NCBI RefSeq assembly: GCF_003202155.1 | Contig: NZ_QFLI01000002.1 | Location: 186,001-250,000, forward strand | Length of the DNA stretch: 64,000 nt | From: Marinifilum breve | GTDB lineage: Bacteria; Bacteroidota; Bacteroidia; Bacteroidales; Marinifilaceae | Direction: 5' to 3' | Shown: positions 1-8,687 of the stretch, piece by piece | Position numbering within the stretch: the stretch's first letter is position 1 | Layout of the letters: every line of letters starts with the position of its first letter | Translations under genes and position numbers: made by a program | The notes under the pieces: model-generated | Databases searched by the model: none | What the model was told of the DNA's origin: nothing | Seen by the model: only the letters and a program-made list of their open reading frames with translations

Positions 1-1
1 T

Positions 2-190
2 GCACAAGGTCCAACCAACGGATACACTCCACTCCATGATGCCATTTGGCACGGAAATACAAAAACAGCCAAAATCTTGATTAATGCAGGTGTAAATACA
101 AGCATTAAAGCTTGGGATGGATTGACTCCACTTGAATTGGCAAAGAAAAAAGGCTATCAGGAAATAATAGAATTATTTACTACAAAGTAG
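2..190 (+). CDS. ankyrin-repeat protein, C-terminal fragment
   Basis: The open frame enters from the left edge, so its start is outside the window, and it ends at a TAG. The 62 visible residues show one ankyrin repeat (GYTPLHDAIWHGN...AKILINAGVN) and part of a final one (DGLTPLELAKKKGYQEIIELF). Ankyrin repeats are stacked helix-turn-helix units that bind other proteins. Partner and location cannot be told from this fragment. It is not obviously linked to the redox operon that starts about 400 bases further on. Confidence 0.85.
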   Translation, partial: AQGPTNGYTPLHDAIWHGNTKTAKILINAGVNTSIKAWDGLTPLELAKKKGYQEIIELFTTK

Positions 191-588
191 TCAAATATCC
201 CTTGGTGGTGATGGATTTAGATTTTTGACCATACCCTGTATCGAGTGATACATGGTCAGGGTATCGAGAGATACATAGACCAGGGAAAAGGAGTATGAAA
301 CAAATTTCGAACTGAAGGCAGGTATTTACCAAGCCGTATAGCTCCCTATTTGGCTAAAAGATTGCATTAAGTAGACTTTTCGAGATTACATTAAAGATTA
401 ACTTTTTATTAACAGTGCACTATCAACCTATAAATCTACTAAGTACACATTTATGTAACCATATCACAGACTTGTAATACGTCTATTTGTTATAGTTAAC
501 ATTTAACTTTGTTGTAACAATAAAAGGAAGTATGCAGCATTAACGTATACTATTACTAGATATATCAATATCACAAATAATTATTCAA
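191..588. other. non-coding gap with hairpin and short tandem repeat
   Basis: No gene is visible. An inverted repeat ATACCCTG (231-238) / CAGGGTAT (257-264) encloses a nested GTATC/GATAC hairpin. The same stretch is a two-copy tandem repeat of about 23 bases (239-261 and 262-285, both starting TATCGAG). It may end the ankyrin transcript, but there is no U-run. The right part carries a block shared with the VOC promoter (annotated separately) and a possible -7 element TAACTTTG at 504-511 for the operon starting at 589. Confidence 0.5.
448..485 (+). promoter_or_regulatory. shared GTAACC block upstream of the DJ-1/PfpI operon
   Basis: The block CACANNNATGTAACCATATNNCAGNCNTGT, written with mismatches as N, occurs here and again at 29938-29967 upstream of the VOC gene. 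Here GTAACC (455-460) is followed after 19 bases by CGTCTA, which recalls ECF-sigma-type promoters. The spacing is longer than usual and the CGTC part is not kept in the second copy, so a regulator site is equally possible. Confidence 0.4.
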
Positions 589-1353
589 ATGAAAAAAATA
601 ACAATTTATTCATCTATATTCCTTTTGTTTATTGCATTTGCATGTAATCAAAAAGATAAAAAACAGAGTTCTCAAAAGAAGATTTTATTTGTATTAACTT
701 CTCATGATCAATTAGGAAATACTGATGAGAAAACTGGTTATTGGTTAAGTGAAGTTTCACATCCTTGGCATGTATTTACAAAAGCTGGATATACTATTGA
801 TTTTGTATCTCCTAAAGGAGGAAAAGTACCTATGGATCCAAGAAGTAATGATACTAATGACAGTATCAACAACTTATTTTTAAATGATAATTTCTATCGA
901 CAAAAAATGGTAAATACCATGCAACCAAATGAAATAAACAAAGGTGAATATGAAGCCATTTTTTATGCCGGAGGTCATGGTACCATGTGGGATTTCCCGA
1001 ATAATACTGCTTTAAGTGAAATTACAAGTAAGATTTACGAAAATGGTGGAGTTGTTGGTGCAGTTTGCCATGGTCCTGCTGGAATTGTTAATGTGAAACT
1101 TAGCAACGGAAAATACTTGGTAAATGGAAAAAAAGTTAGTGCTTTCACCAATAAAGAGGAGACCGCACTTAAATTAGACACGATTGTTCCTTTTTCTCTT
1201 GAAGACCAATTAGTAAAAAATGGAGCTATTATGCAAAAAGCTGATATGTGGCATGAAAAAGTGTCTGTAGACCAAGGGCTGGTTACAGGTCAAAATCCTC
1301 AATCAGCAAAAGCTGTAGGTATGGAAATGCTTAAATTATTAAAAAACAAATAA
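589..1353 (+). CDS. DJ-1/PfpI-family lipoprotein (Hsp31/YhbO-like)
   Basis: Encodes a 254-residue member of the DJ-1/PfpI class I glutamine-amidotransferase-like superfamily, which includes glyoxalase III, chaperones and deglycases. The nucleophile elbow is clear (GAVCHGPAG, around residue 164), with the strand AIFYAGGHGTMWDF before it. The N-terminus is a lipoprotein signal (hydrophobic run, then FAFAC at residue 19), so the protein probably sits in the cell envelope, unlike cytosolic Hsp31. It is the first gene of a tightly packed operon of flavin and redox proteins. A role in handling reactive carbonyls or repairing glycated products is inferred from family and context; the substrate is unknown. 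Confidence 0.88.
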   Translation: MKKITIYSSIFLLFIAFACNQKDKKQSSQKKILFVLTSHDQLGNTDEKTGYWLSEVSHPWHVFTKAGYTIDFVSPKGGKVPMDPRSNDTNDSINNLFLNDNFYRQKMVNTMQPNEINKGEYEAIFYAGGHGTMWDFPNNTALSEITSKIYENGGVVGAVCHGPAGIVNVKLSNGKYLVNGKKVSAFTNKEETALKLDTIVPFSLEDQLVKNGAIMQKADMWHEKVSVDQGLVTGQNPQSAKAVGMEMLKLLKNK

Positions 1354-1383
1354 ACAATCAGCAACCTGAGTTTTATCAAAATC

Positions 1384-2544
1384 ATGCAAAACAAATTTAT
1401 AGAGAGCATCGCAAACACGGTGCTCTTACTATTATTTTTTATGGCCGCAGTTTCCTACAACGGGAAATTGTTTGGTCACAAAGCTGAAGATTTATTCAAA
1501 TCCAAGAAAGATGGAATTACAATAGTTCCTCCATCTAAATCACAACTACAAACATTAGGTATACACGGAAGTTTGCTTAGAGAAGAAAGTAAGGGAGTCT
1601 GGACTACTGGAGAAGATTTAAGTGCAGACAGAGTAATCAATACGCTCGCTTTTAGCAAAGGAGTATATGGTTTTGGAGGTCCAACTCCCCTACTTCTGCA
1701 ACTTGATTCTAGCAACAGAATCAAAAACATTCTTCTACTTGAAAATAATGAAACACCCGATTTTATTGCTTCAATTGAAAGCGACGGAATCATATCCCAG
1801 TGGATTGGCAAGAATTACAAGGATATGTCAACGCAAAAACCAGATATCTTGTCTGGAGCAACCATGACCTCAAATGCCATTAACCGTTCAATTTTAAATA
1901 GTTTGCAATCGGTTAGTAATGGTAGCAACAGTACGAATTGGTTTGCCATGATGGATATCAAGACAATTGCAGCACTATTGGTAATCATTTTGGGAGTGAT
2001 TGTTTCTTTTAGGTATAAAACAAATAAACACGTACGAACCATACAATTGGTTTTAAACACTGTTGTTTTAGGATTTTGGTGTGGTAAATTTATTTCCATT
2101 AATGTTTTGTTGGGATGGACAGCCAATGGAATGAATCTACTAACCAGCAGTGTAGTGTTTCTGATGTTGGTACTTTCCATTGTAATGCCTCTATTCTTCA
2201 AAAAGAAATCATTCTATTGCAACTGGATATGCCCTTTTGGATCGGCACAGGAACTGGCAGGTAAATTAAACAAGAAGAAATTTCATCCCAGTCCATCACT
2301 AATGAAAGTCTTAAAGCATACTCAAACTTTCATTACACTGGCTGTATTCTTTTGTTTGTGGATGGGAATCGCTTCTGATATCGTAAACTACGAGCCATTT
2401 TCAGCTTTTATATTTAAACATGCTTCACTTGCAGTACTAATTATTGCTGGAATCAGCCTACTTATTTCTATTATCACACCGCGCCCTTGGTGTCGATTTG
2501 TATGTCCAACTGGTCAAATTTTGAATTGGACCAATAAAATGTAA
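1384..2544 (+). CDS. membrane FMN-binding / CX3CP iron-sulfur protein (NosR/PceC-like)
   Basis: Encodes a 386-residue membrane redox protein. After an N-terminal membrane helix (about 9-24) comes an extracytoplasmic FMN-binding domain ending in SGAT (157-160), the motif whose Thr is covalently flavinylated by ApbE in NqrC, RnfG and NosR. Helices follow at about 194-209, 222-240 and 253-272, then CX3CP (C279, C283), two more helices and a second CX3CP (C370, C374). This layout matches NosR and the PceC/RdhC proteins of organohalide respirers. By family it should move electrons across the membrane to an outward-facing flavin. The next gene starts 3 bases downstream. ApbE is not in the window. 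Confidence 0.85.
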   Translation: MQNKFIESIANTVLLLLFFMAAVSYNGKLFGHKAEDLFKSKKDGITIVPPSKSQLQTLGIHGSLLREESKGVWTTGEDLSADRVINTLAFSKGVYGFGGPTPLLLQLDSSNRIKNILLLENNETPDFIASIESDGIISQWIGKNYKDMSTQKPDILSGATMTSNAINRSILNSLQSVSNGSNSTNWFAMMDIKTIAALLVIILGVIVSFRYKTNKHVRTIQLVLNTVVLGFWCGKFISINVLLGWTANGMNLLTSSVVFLMLVLSIVMPLFFKKKSFYCNWICPFGSAQELAGKLNKKKFHPSPSLMKVLKHTQTFITLAVFFCLWMGIASDIVNYEPFSAFIFKHASLAVLIIAGISLLISIITPRPWCRFVCPTGQILNWTNKM

Positions 2545-2547
2545 ATC

Positions 2548-3237
2548 ATGAATATTCAAAAAACTCTAAATATTATTCTTGCACTTTCTCTTGTGGTTTT
2601 ATTGATTAAAGTGAATCAAGGCGAAGATATTAGCAAATCTGGTGATTCGGCTGAAGTAACAGATTACACCAATATCCCTAAAAAGAATATTGGAAATCAC
2701 GCTGCTCTGTATCCAACGCCAACAACAGTTGTGGGTACAAAAGTAGATGGGAAGGTCAATTGGATTGCGATAGCACACATTGGAAATATTGGTTTCGATT
2801 GCCTAATATTAAGCTCTGGAAAGTCACATTACTCAAATCAAGGTATTAAAAAGAATGGAACTCTTTCAGTCAACCTGGTATCGGAATCGATGATGGTACC
2901 GGCCGACTTTGTTGGAATGAAATCTGGAAAAGATGTTGACAAATCAAATGTATTTGAATATTTTGAAGGTACATTAGAAAATGCACCAATGATCAAGTCA
3001 TCACCCATTACGATGGAATGTGAGGTAATCGATGTATATGACACGGAACATCACGATAATTTTATTGTGAAAGTTGTAAATACATATGTAAGCGAAACCG
3101 TTCTAGATGAAAATGAGAAGATTGATTTTAACAAAGTAAAACCACTCTTGTTTGAAATGCCAAAACGTGGTTATTACAAAGTTGGAGAACGAGTTGGTGA
3201 TGCCTGGAAAGAAGGAAACAAGTTCAAAAATCAATAA
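2548..3237 (+). CDS. membrane-anchored flavin-reductase-like protein
   Basis: Encodes 229 residues with the FMN-binding split-barrel (flavin reductase-like, DIM6/NTAB) fold from about residue 45. Typical stretches are YPTPTTVVGTKVDGKVNW near the start of the domain and NVFEYFEGTLENAPMI later. An uncleaved-looking N-terminal hydrophobic segment (about 5-22) should anchor it with the domain outside the cytoplasm, whereas most relatives are cytosolic. It starts 3 bases after the FMN/Fe-S membrane protein, so a direct redox partnership is likely. The electron acceptor is unknown. Confidence 0.8.
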   Translation: MNIQKTLNIILALSLVVLLIKVNQGEDISKSGDSAEVTDYTNIPKKNIGNHAALYPTPTTVVGTKVDGKVNWIAIAHIGNIGFDCLILSSGKSHYSNQGIKKNGTLSVNLVSESMMVPADFVGMKSGKDVDKSNVFEYFEGTLENAPMIKSSPITMECEVIDVYDTEHHDNFIVKVVNTYVSETVLDENEKIDFNKVKPLLFEMPKRGYYKVGERVGDAWKEGNKFKNQ

Positions 3238-3253
3238 TAAAACAGTAAGGAAT

Positions 3254-3889
3254 ATGAAAGTAGTAGCAATTAATGGTAGCCCTAAAAAAGAAGGCAACAC
3301 TTATCACGCACTTAGATTGGTATGTGAGCAATTAGAAGCCAAAGGAATTGAAACAGAAATTTTACAGGTTGGTATTAAAAATGTGAAAGCATGTACTGCT
3401 TGCAATATGTGTGCAAAAAATCAGGATGAGAAATGTGTAATCAAAAATGATGACGTAAATGACTGGATCCAGAAAATGAAAAATGCTGATGGAATTCTTC
3501 TTGGGTCGCCAGTTCACTATGCTTCATTGGGTTCAGCAATGAAGTCATTTCTGGACCGTGTTTTCTATGTGAGCGGTGTAAATGGTTATATGTTCCGTCA
3601 CAAGGTGGGTGCATCAGTTGCTGCTGTTCGTCGTTCAGGAGGATTACCTGCTTTTAATGAAATGAACAACTATCTGAACTATTCTGAAATGATGATTCCA
3701 ACATCAAATTACTGGAATGTAATCCACGGAACCATGCCTGGCGAAGTGCACCAAGATGAAGAAGGTGTTCAGATCATGAGAGTTTTAGGTAAAAACATGG
3801 CCTACCTGATGGAACTTATTGAGAATGGCAAAGAAAAAGTAGAAGCACCAGCTCCTGAAAAGAAAGCATTTACACACTTTATCAGATAA
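3254..3889 (+). CDS. iron-sulfur flavoprotein / NADPH-dependent FMN reductase family
   Basis: Encodes a 211-residue flavodoxin-fold protein with the family start MKVVAINGSPKKEGNTYHAL, which holds the FMN phosphate loop. The cysteine cluster CTACNMCAKNQDEKC (CX2CX2CX7C) matches the compact motif of iron-sulfur flavoproteins (Isf). GSPVHYASLGSAMKSFLDR is the usual flavin-edge region. The frame is open further upstream into the previous gene, but the ATG used here follows AAGG and begins exactly at the conserved domain. It has no signal and is probably cytosolic. It probably moves electrons between NAD(P)H or ferredoxin and small acceptors. Confidence 0.88.
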   Translation: MKVVAINGSPKKEGNTYHALRLVCEQLEAKGIETEILQVGIKNVKACTACNMCAKNQDEKCVIKNDDVNDWIQKMKNADGILLGSPVHYASLGSAMKSFLDRVFYVSGVNGYMFRHKVGASVAAVRRSGGLPAFNEMNNYLNYSEMMIPTSNYWNVIHGTMPGEVHQDEEGVQIMRVLGKNMAYLMELIENGKEKVEAPAPEKKAFTHFIR

Positions 3890-3904
3890 TCACTTTACTA
3901 GTTT

Positions 3905-4537
3905 ATGAGTATTAAAAACATTGGAACCGCACAGATTGTAAATATTCTTTTGGCAGTCTGTGTATTATTATTGATCTTAAAATTCAGTTCAAAACCTGAG
4001 CAAAAAATGGATTCAGAAAATCATACATTGGAAATCATACACAATAGAAAGAGTGTAAGAAACTATACCGATGAAAAGGTAAGCAAGGAACAACTGGAAA
4101 CTTTGGTAAAAGCAGGAATGGCTGCTCCAACGGCTGTTAACAAGCAACCTTGGGCTTTTATCGCAATTGATGACAGGGCTACTCTAGATCAATTGGGTGA
4201 TGCACTTCCTTATGCCAAAATGGCTAAAAAGGCTAGTGCTGTAATTATTGTTTGTGGTGATCTTAGCAAGGCTTTACAAGGCTGGGAACAGGAGTTTTGG
4301 ATTCAAGACTGTTCTGCTGCAACACAAAACATTCTTCTTGCTGCAGAATCCATGGGACTGGGTGCTGTTTGGACCGCAGCATATCCTGCAAAAGACAGAA
4401 TGGAATCAGTAATTGATATACTAAATTTACCAGAACATATTATTCCATTAAATGTGATTCCTATCGGATATCCAACTGGTGTTGAAAAACCAAAAGACAA
4501 ATGGAAACCAGAGAATCTGCATTGGCAGAAATGGTAA
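3905..4537 (+). CDS. nitroreductase-family protein with N-terminal membrane anchor
   Basis: Encodes 210 residues: a hydrophobic segment (about 10-26) followed by a nitroreductase domain (IIHNRKSVRNYTDEKVSKEQL, then AAPTAVNKQPWAF, then AAESMGLGAVWTAAYP). Nitroreductases are FMN enzymes that reduce nitro groups, quinones or enones with NAD(P)H and are normally cytosolic. The anchor suggests an extracytoplasmic enzyme that would need a reductant other than NAD(P)H, plausibly the flavinylated membrane protein of the same operon. It lies 15 bases after the preceding gene. Confidence 0.85.
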   Translation: MSIKNIGTAQIVNILLAVCVLLLILKFSSKPEQKMDSENHTLEIIHNRKSVRNYTDEKVSKEQLETLVKAGMAAPTAVNKQPWAFIAIDDRATLDQLGDALPYAKMAKKASAVIIVCGDLSKALQGWEQEFWIQDCSAATQNILLAAESMGLGAVWTAAYPAKDRMESVIDILNLPEHIIPLNVIPIGYPTGVEKPKDKWKPENLHWQKW

Positions 4538-4568
4538 ATGATTTAAAAATTCACTTAAAACAATTAAT

Positions 4569-5600
4569 ATGAATTGGAAATACCTGATTGCAGCATCGCT
4601 TTTATTAAGCGTCTTAGCTTGTAAACCAACTAAGAAAACACAGTCAAATAATTTAGAAGTAACTGCTTCGTCCGATAAGCAATGGACGGGAGTTGCAGTA
4701 AGTAAGGAAACCCGTCTGTTCGTAAACTATCCAAAATGGTCGAATGATGTACCCATTAGTGTTGCGGAAATTGTAGATGGTAAAGCAGTGGCCTTTCCTA
4801 ATCAGGAATGGAATAATGCTGACAATGAGGAATCTTTCCAGGCTGTTCAATCGGTAGTTGTTGATGACCAAAACAAACTATGGGTATTGGATACCAGAAA
4901 TCCTCTTTTCCAAGGAGTTTTGGAAGGAGGTCCTAAATTGTACGTTTTCAACTTGAATAGCAATCAAAAAGAGAAAGTATATCAATTTCCAGAAGGTGTT
5001 TACCAGCCAAACTCTTATTTTAATGATGTTCGAGTTGATACCAAGAATCAATTCGCTTATATGACTGATTCAGGAAACGGAGCATTAATTGTTTTGAATT
5101 TGCAATCGGGAGAATCAAAGCGAGTATTGGACCACCACTACTCCACCGAAAGCGAAGTGGATCACCTGATTTGTGATGGAATCAAATGGGAAAACTCTGT
5201 CCATTCCGATGGCATTGCCCTATCTCCTGACAAGCAATTTTTGTATTACATAGCCTTAACGGGACATAGTTTGTATCGAGTTCCTACTGAAACATTACGT
5301 TCTCAAAACTCTACGGATGAGCAAATCGCAGAACAGGTAGAAATGGTAAAAAAAGTACCTGCTACCGATGGAATGATGTTCGATAAAGAAGGAAATCTAT
5401 GGTTGGGCGGTTTGGAAGACAACTCCATTAATGTTCTGGAAAGAGATGGCAACATCAAAAAGCTGATTCAAGATGAAATCATTCGTTGGGCCGATTCGTT
5501 TGCTATGGATCTGAAAGGAAATGTTTATTTCACGACATCACAAATTCATTTGCCAGAAAATCAAAGAAAGCAATATCAAGTAATTAAATTATCAAAATAA
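4569..5600 (+). CDS. major royal jelly / yellow-family beta-propeller lipoprotein
   Basis: Encodes a 343-residue lipoprotein (LLSVLAC, Cys18). Blocks such as VVDDQNKLWVLDTRNP, GPKLYVFNLN, YFNDVRVDTKNQFAYMTDSG and DGIALSPDKQFLYY match the MRJP/yellow family, a six-bladed propeller related to SMP-30 lactonases. The gene lies 31 bases after the nitroreductase and 3 bases before the aldo/keto reductase, so it is in the operon. Lactone hydrolysis or binding of small aromatic compounds is possible from family; nothing in the sequence fixes the substrate. Another exported propeller protein is coded at 21489-22433. Confidence 0.8.
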   Translation: MNWKYLIAASLLLSVLACKPTKKTQSNNLEVTASSDKQWTGVAVSKETRLFVNYPKWSNDVPISVAEIVDGKAVAFPNQEWNNADNEESFQAVQSVVVDDQNKLWVLDTRNPLFQGVLEGGPKLYVFNLNSNQKEKVYQFPEGVYQPNSYFNDVRVDTKNQFAYMTDSGNGALIVLNLQSGESKRVLDHHYSTESEVDHLICDGIKWENSVHSDGIALSPDKQFLYYIALTGHSLYRVPTETLRSQNSTDEQIAEQVEMVKKVPATDGMMFDKEGNLWLGGLEDNSINVLERDGNIKKLIQDEIIRWADSFAMDLKGNVYFTTSQIHLPENQRKQYQVIKLSK

Positions 5601-5603
5601 GAA

Positions 5604-6554
5604 ATGCATACACTTAAATATCAGAATGCAGATCAAATGCCAATTTTAGGCCTTGGAACCTGGAAATCTGCACCAGGAGAAGTCTACACAGCTGTAAAAG
5701 AAGCTGTAAAAATGGGTTACCGCCATATTGACTGTGCGGCAATATATGGTAATGAAAAGGAAATTGGTCAGGCTTTAAGTGAGTTAATTCAAGAAGAAGT
5801 TGTAAAACGCGAAGAATTGTGGATTACTTCAAAACTTTGGAATAATGGCCATGGAAAAGACAATGTTGTTCCAGCTCTGAAACAAACACTTGCCGATTTA
5901 CAATTGGAGTATCTTGATCTATACTTAATCCATTGGCCAGTGGCTTTTAAGCCAGGTGTTATGGGTGCTGAAAAAGCGGAAGATTATCTTTCTCTGGAAG
6001 AACAACCAATTGCCGATACCTGGTTGGGCATGGAAGAAGCTGTCAAGTTAGGATTAACACGAAATATTGGAGTAAGCAACTTCTCTGTTACCAAATTGAA
6101 AGCTTTAATGGAAGTCGCAAGCATTAAGCCAGAGATGAACCAAGTGGAACTACATCCTTATTTTCAGCAAAACCAAATGGTAGAATATTGTCACAGCAAT
6201 AACATTCACGTGACAGCATATTCACCACTAGGATCTTCTGACAGACCAGAAGGACTGAAACAAGAGGATGAGCCTATTCTTTTGGAAGACAAAAATATTG
6301 AAGCGATTGCAAAAGCCAAAAACGTTTCTATTGCCCAGGTCATACTGGCTTGGATTGTACAACGTGGTATTTCTGTGATTCCTAAATCGGTTAATCCTGC
6401 ACGTTTAAAACAAAATCTGGCTTCCGCTGACATTACATTAAGTGAAGCTGAAATGCAGCAAATGGAAGCCTTAAATATAGACCGACGATATGTAGATGGA
6501 AAATTCTGGGAGGTTCCAGGTGGCCCATATACCGTTGCTAATGTGTGGGATTAG
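5604..6554 (+). CDS. aldo/keto reductase
   Basis: Encodes a 316-residue TIM-barrel NADPH-dependent carbonyl reductase. The catalytic tetrad is complete: D43 and Y48 (HIDCAAIYGNE), K77 (SKLWN) and H110 (LIHWPV). Cofactor-binding parts IPKSVNPARL and GVSNFS are present. No signal, so cytosolic. It is the last gene of the operon that starts with the DJ-1/PfpI lipoprotein and would detoxify aldehydes or ketones. It is followed by an 83-base gap before an araC-type gene. Confidence 0.93.
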   Translation: MHTLKYQNADQMPILGLGTWKSAPGEVYTAVKEAVKMGYRHIDCAAIYGNEKEIGQALSELIQEEVVKREELWITSKLWNNGHGKDNVVPALKQTLADLQLEYLDLYLIHWPVAFKPGVMGAEKAEDYLSLEEQPIADTWLGMEEAVKLGLTRNIGVSNFSVTKLKALMEVASIKPEMNQVELHPYFQQNQMVEYCHSNNIHVTAYSPLGSSDRPEGLKQEDEPILLEDKNIEAIAKAKNVSIAQVILAWIVQRGISVIPKSVNPARLKQNLASADITLSEAEMQQMEALNIDRRYVDGKFWEVPGGPYTVANVWD

Positions 6555-6637
6555 TAACATTTAATACTATGCCCATGTCATATTTCTCATTGACATGGGT
6601 ATATTTGTAAGTACCTAAGATTATTACCCTGTGCTTT

Positions 6638-7501
6638 ATGATTCAAAAAATTTCAAACATCCAAGAGCTATATCAGCTAACCGGTTTTGATCACACGCCT
6701 CTTTCTGATCATTTTGATATCATCACACACCAGGAGACCTATCCTAGTACCCGCAAAATGGTTCCTGCTCACCGCAGAGATTTTTTTTCAATCATCTTTC
6801 TTGAAAATCAACAGGAAGGTGAAATGCAGATCAACCAGGATAAGCATGCCAATCAGGAAGACATTCTATTCTTTCAAGGGCCTCAACATGTATTTAGTTT
6901 TGTGAGAGGAGAATCGATGACTGGCTTTCTGATATTCTTCAAGCCTGAGTTTCTTTTGCCACTAAAGAGCGATGTTGTTTCAAACTTTTCCTTCTTCAGA
7001 AGTAGTGAAAATAACTTGTTTCATTTAAACAACTCTGACAAAAAGGAATTTGTAAGCTTGTTCAAAATGATCAAGTCTGAGAGTCAGAATCAAGAGGTTG
7101 TGAAAGCCCTATTACTTGCCTTACTTGAAAAAGCTACAATACTTCAGGAAAAACACCAAACCATTGAAAAAGCTATACCTGGTGAATATCAATTGGTGAA
7201 TAACTTTAAAAGGTTGGTCAACAATCATTTTATTGAAGAGAAATCTGTTGAATTTTATGCAGTCCAATTAAATCTCACTGCGAATTACCTGAACAATAGA
7301 ATTAAAGCACATACAGGTAAAACTGCAAAAGAACACATTTCAGAAAGAATCCTGCTTGAAGCAAAAAACATGTTGCTGTATACTGATTTTGACATTGCAG
7401 AAATCAGTTTCCGACTGAACTTCTCTGAACCTACCTATTTTGGGAAATTCTTTAAGAAACACACAAAAAGTACTCCAAAAGCATTTCGTTCAAATCGCTA
7501 A
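6638..7501 (+). CDS. AraC-family transcriptional regulator (AraC-4)
   Basis: Encodes 287 residues: an N-terminal cupin-like sensor domain (about 35-150) and a C-terminal double helix-turn-helix (about 190-287; LTANYLNNRIKAHTGKTAKEHI and DIAEISFRLNFSEPTYFGKFFKKHTKSTP). It is a different subfamily from the three mutually similar AraC genes further right. The 3' end of the coding region contains the left part of a 24-bp block (7490-7513) that recurs at 8688-8711. Both copies lie about 55 bp before a -7 box, so it probably controls the ferredoxin-nitroreductase and SDR genes downstream. Effector unknown. Confidence 0.9.
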   Translation: MIQKISNIQELYQLTGFDHTPLSDHFDIITHQETYPSTRKMVPAHRRDFFSIIFLENQQEGEMQINQDKHANQEDILFFQGPQHVFSFVRGESMTGFLIFFKPEFLLPLKSDVVSNFSFFRSSENNLFHLNNSDKKEFVSLFKMIKSESQNQEVVKALLLALLEKATILQEKHQTIEKAIPGEYQLVNNFKRLVNNHFIEEKSVEFYAVQLNLTANYLNNRIKAHTGKTAKEHISERILLEAKNMLLYTDFDIAEISFRLNFSEPTYFGKFFKKHTKSTPKAFRSNR

Positions 7502-7560
7502 TTATTGCCATTTTTACCGTTTTTTGTCTCACCTTTTTAAGGACTACTTCCCTACCTTTG
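7490..7560 (+). promoter_or_regulatory. promoter and putative AraC-4 operator, copy A
   Basis: The -7 box TACCTTTG (7553-7560) lies 52 bases before the ferredoxin-nitroreductase ATG. About 55 bp upstream of it sits TCAAATCGCTAATTATTGCC, which overlaps the stop codon of the AraC gene. The same block with one base changed lies the same distance from the -7 box of the SDR gene at 8786. That is also where the first half-site lies in the other AraC promoters of this region. A TTTGTA-A-TACAAA palindrome overlaps the -7 box. Confidence 0.55.
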
Positions 7561-7611
7561 TAATACAAATGTGTTATGGTGAAATAATAAGTCGTTAAAA
7601 AAATAGTAAGC

Positions 7612-8439
7612 ATGTTAGATTTCAAAGTAAATAACGAAAAGTGTATAAGCTGTGGTCTTTGCGCCAATGAATGTCCGGTTGGAATTATCGATATGAAGGA
7701 TATTCCTTCAATAGAACAGGAAAAAGAAGAGTTATGTATCAAGTGTCAACATTGTATGGCTGTTTGTCCTACAGAAGCACTTTCTATTTTAGGTAAAAAC
7801 CTGGAAGAAAGCCTAAAGAACAAAGGTAACTTACCTGATCCGAAGGCTATGGGTGAGATGGTTAAAACTCGCAGATCAATTCGTAAATACAAACAAGAAA
7901 ATATTAGTAAAGAATTGATTAATGAACTTTTAACAACAGCATCTTTCGCTCCAACAGGAGGTAATAGCAACAGTGTACAATTTACTGTAATTGACAATTT
8001 GGAAGCCATGCATAAATTTAGAGACTTGGCTTATTCTTTAATAAAAAACCAAGGCGAAGCTGGAAAAATAGATGAAAAACTAAGCTTTATAAACGATTTT
8101 CAAAAGGGATGGTACCAAAATGGAACTGATGTAATTTTTAGAGGAGCTCCTCACCTTTTAATTGCTTCCGTGCCAAAAACAGCTCTTTCTCCCGAAGAAG
8201 ACACATTAATCGCATTAAGCTATTTTGAATTACTTGCCAATGCTAATGGTATTGGAACTCTTTGGAACGGATTGGTTAAATGGACCATTAATGATGTAGC
8301 CAATGAGCTGTTGGAAATACTGGAAATACCAAGCGATCACAAGATTGGATATGCCATGCTATTCGGAAAACCAGCTGTAAAATATCCTAGAGCCATTCAA
8401 TCGGAAGGCGTGCACATTCATACCGCTAAAATTGATTAA
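7612..8439 (+). CDS. 2[4Fe-4S] ferredoxin-nitroreductase fusion
   Basis: Encodes 275 residues. Residues 1-60 are a bacterial ferredoxin with two clusters (CISCGLCANECPVG and CIKCQHCMAVCP). Residues 75-275 are a nitroreductase domain (TRRSIRKYKQENISKELI, SFAPTGGNSNSVQF, ANGIGTLWNG). This fusion is common in anaerobes, where reduced ferredoxin feeds the FMN site. It has no signal and is cytosolic. It is a single-gene unit with its own -7 box and a strong terminator, immediately downstream of AraC-4. It probably reduces quinones, nitro compounds or enones. Confidence 0.92.
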   Translation: MLDFKVNNEKCISCGLCANECPVGIIDMKDIPSIEQEKEELCIKCQHCMAVCPTEALSILGKNLEESLKNKGNLPDPKAMGEMVKTRRSIRKYKQENISKELINELLTTASFAPTGGNSNSVQFTVIDNLEAMHKFRDLAYSLIKNQGEAGKIDEKLSFINDFQKGWYQNGTDVIFRGAPHLLIASVPKTALSPEEDTLIALSYFELLANANGIGTLWNGLVKWTINDVANELLEILEIPSDHKIGYAMLFGKPAVKYPRAIQSEGVHIHTAKID

Positions 8440-8525
8440 TTGACAAGCGAAGAAATAGTAATGAAATATTTATCGAAAAAGTCTAAGGACAAAAAGATAA
8501 ATTAATTAGATTGATAAGAATTCTT

Positions 8526-8570
8526 AAAAAGAGGCTTCTGTGCTGTAAAGCAAGAGAAGCCTCTTTTTTA
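8526..8570 (+). terminator. intrinsic terminator after the ferredoxin-nitroreductase gene
   Basis: A 14-bp stem AAAAAGAGGCTTCT / AGAAGCCTCTTTTT with a 15-base loop, ending in a T-run. The A-tract on the left side also makes it work in reverse. Confidence 0.85.
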
Positions 8571-8687
8571 TTTCAAAACCATTCAAACTAGATATAAGAA
8601 GAATCAAATTTCCTTTAGAATTCTCGTAGCTTACCTATTTAAAAGACCTTTAAGACATTATCACATAGTATTTCCAAGACTTTTCAA

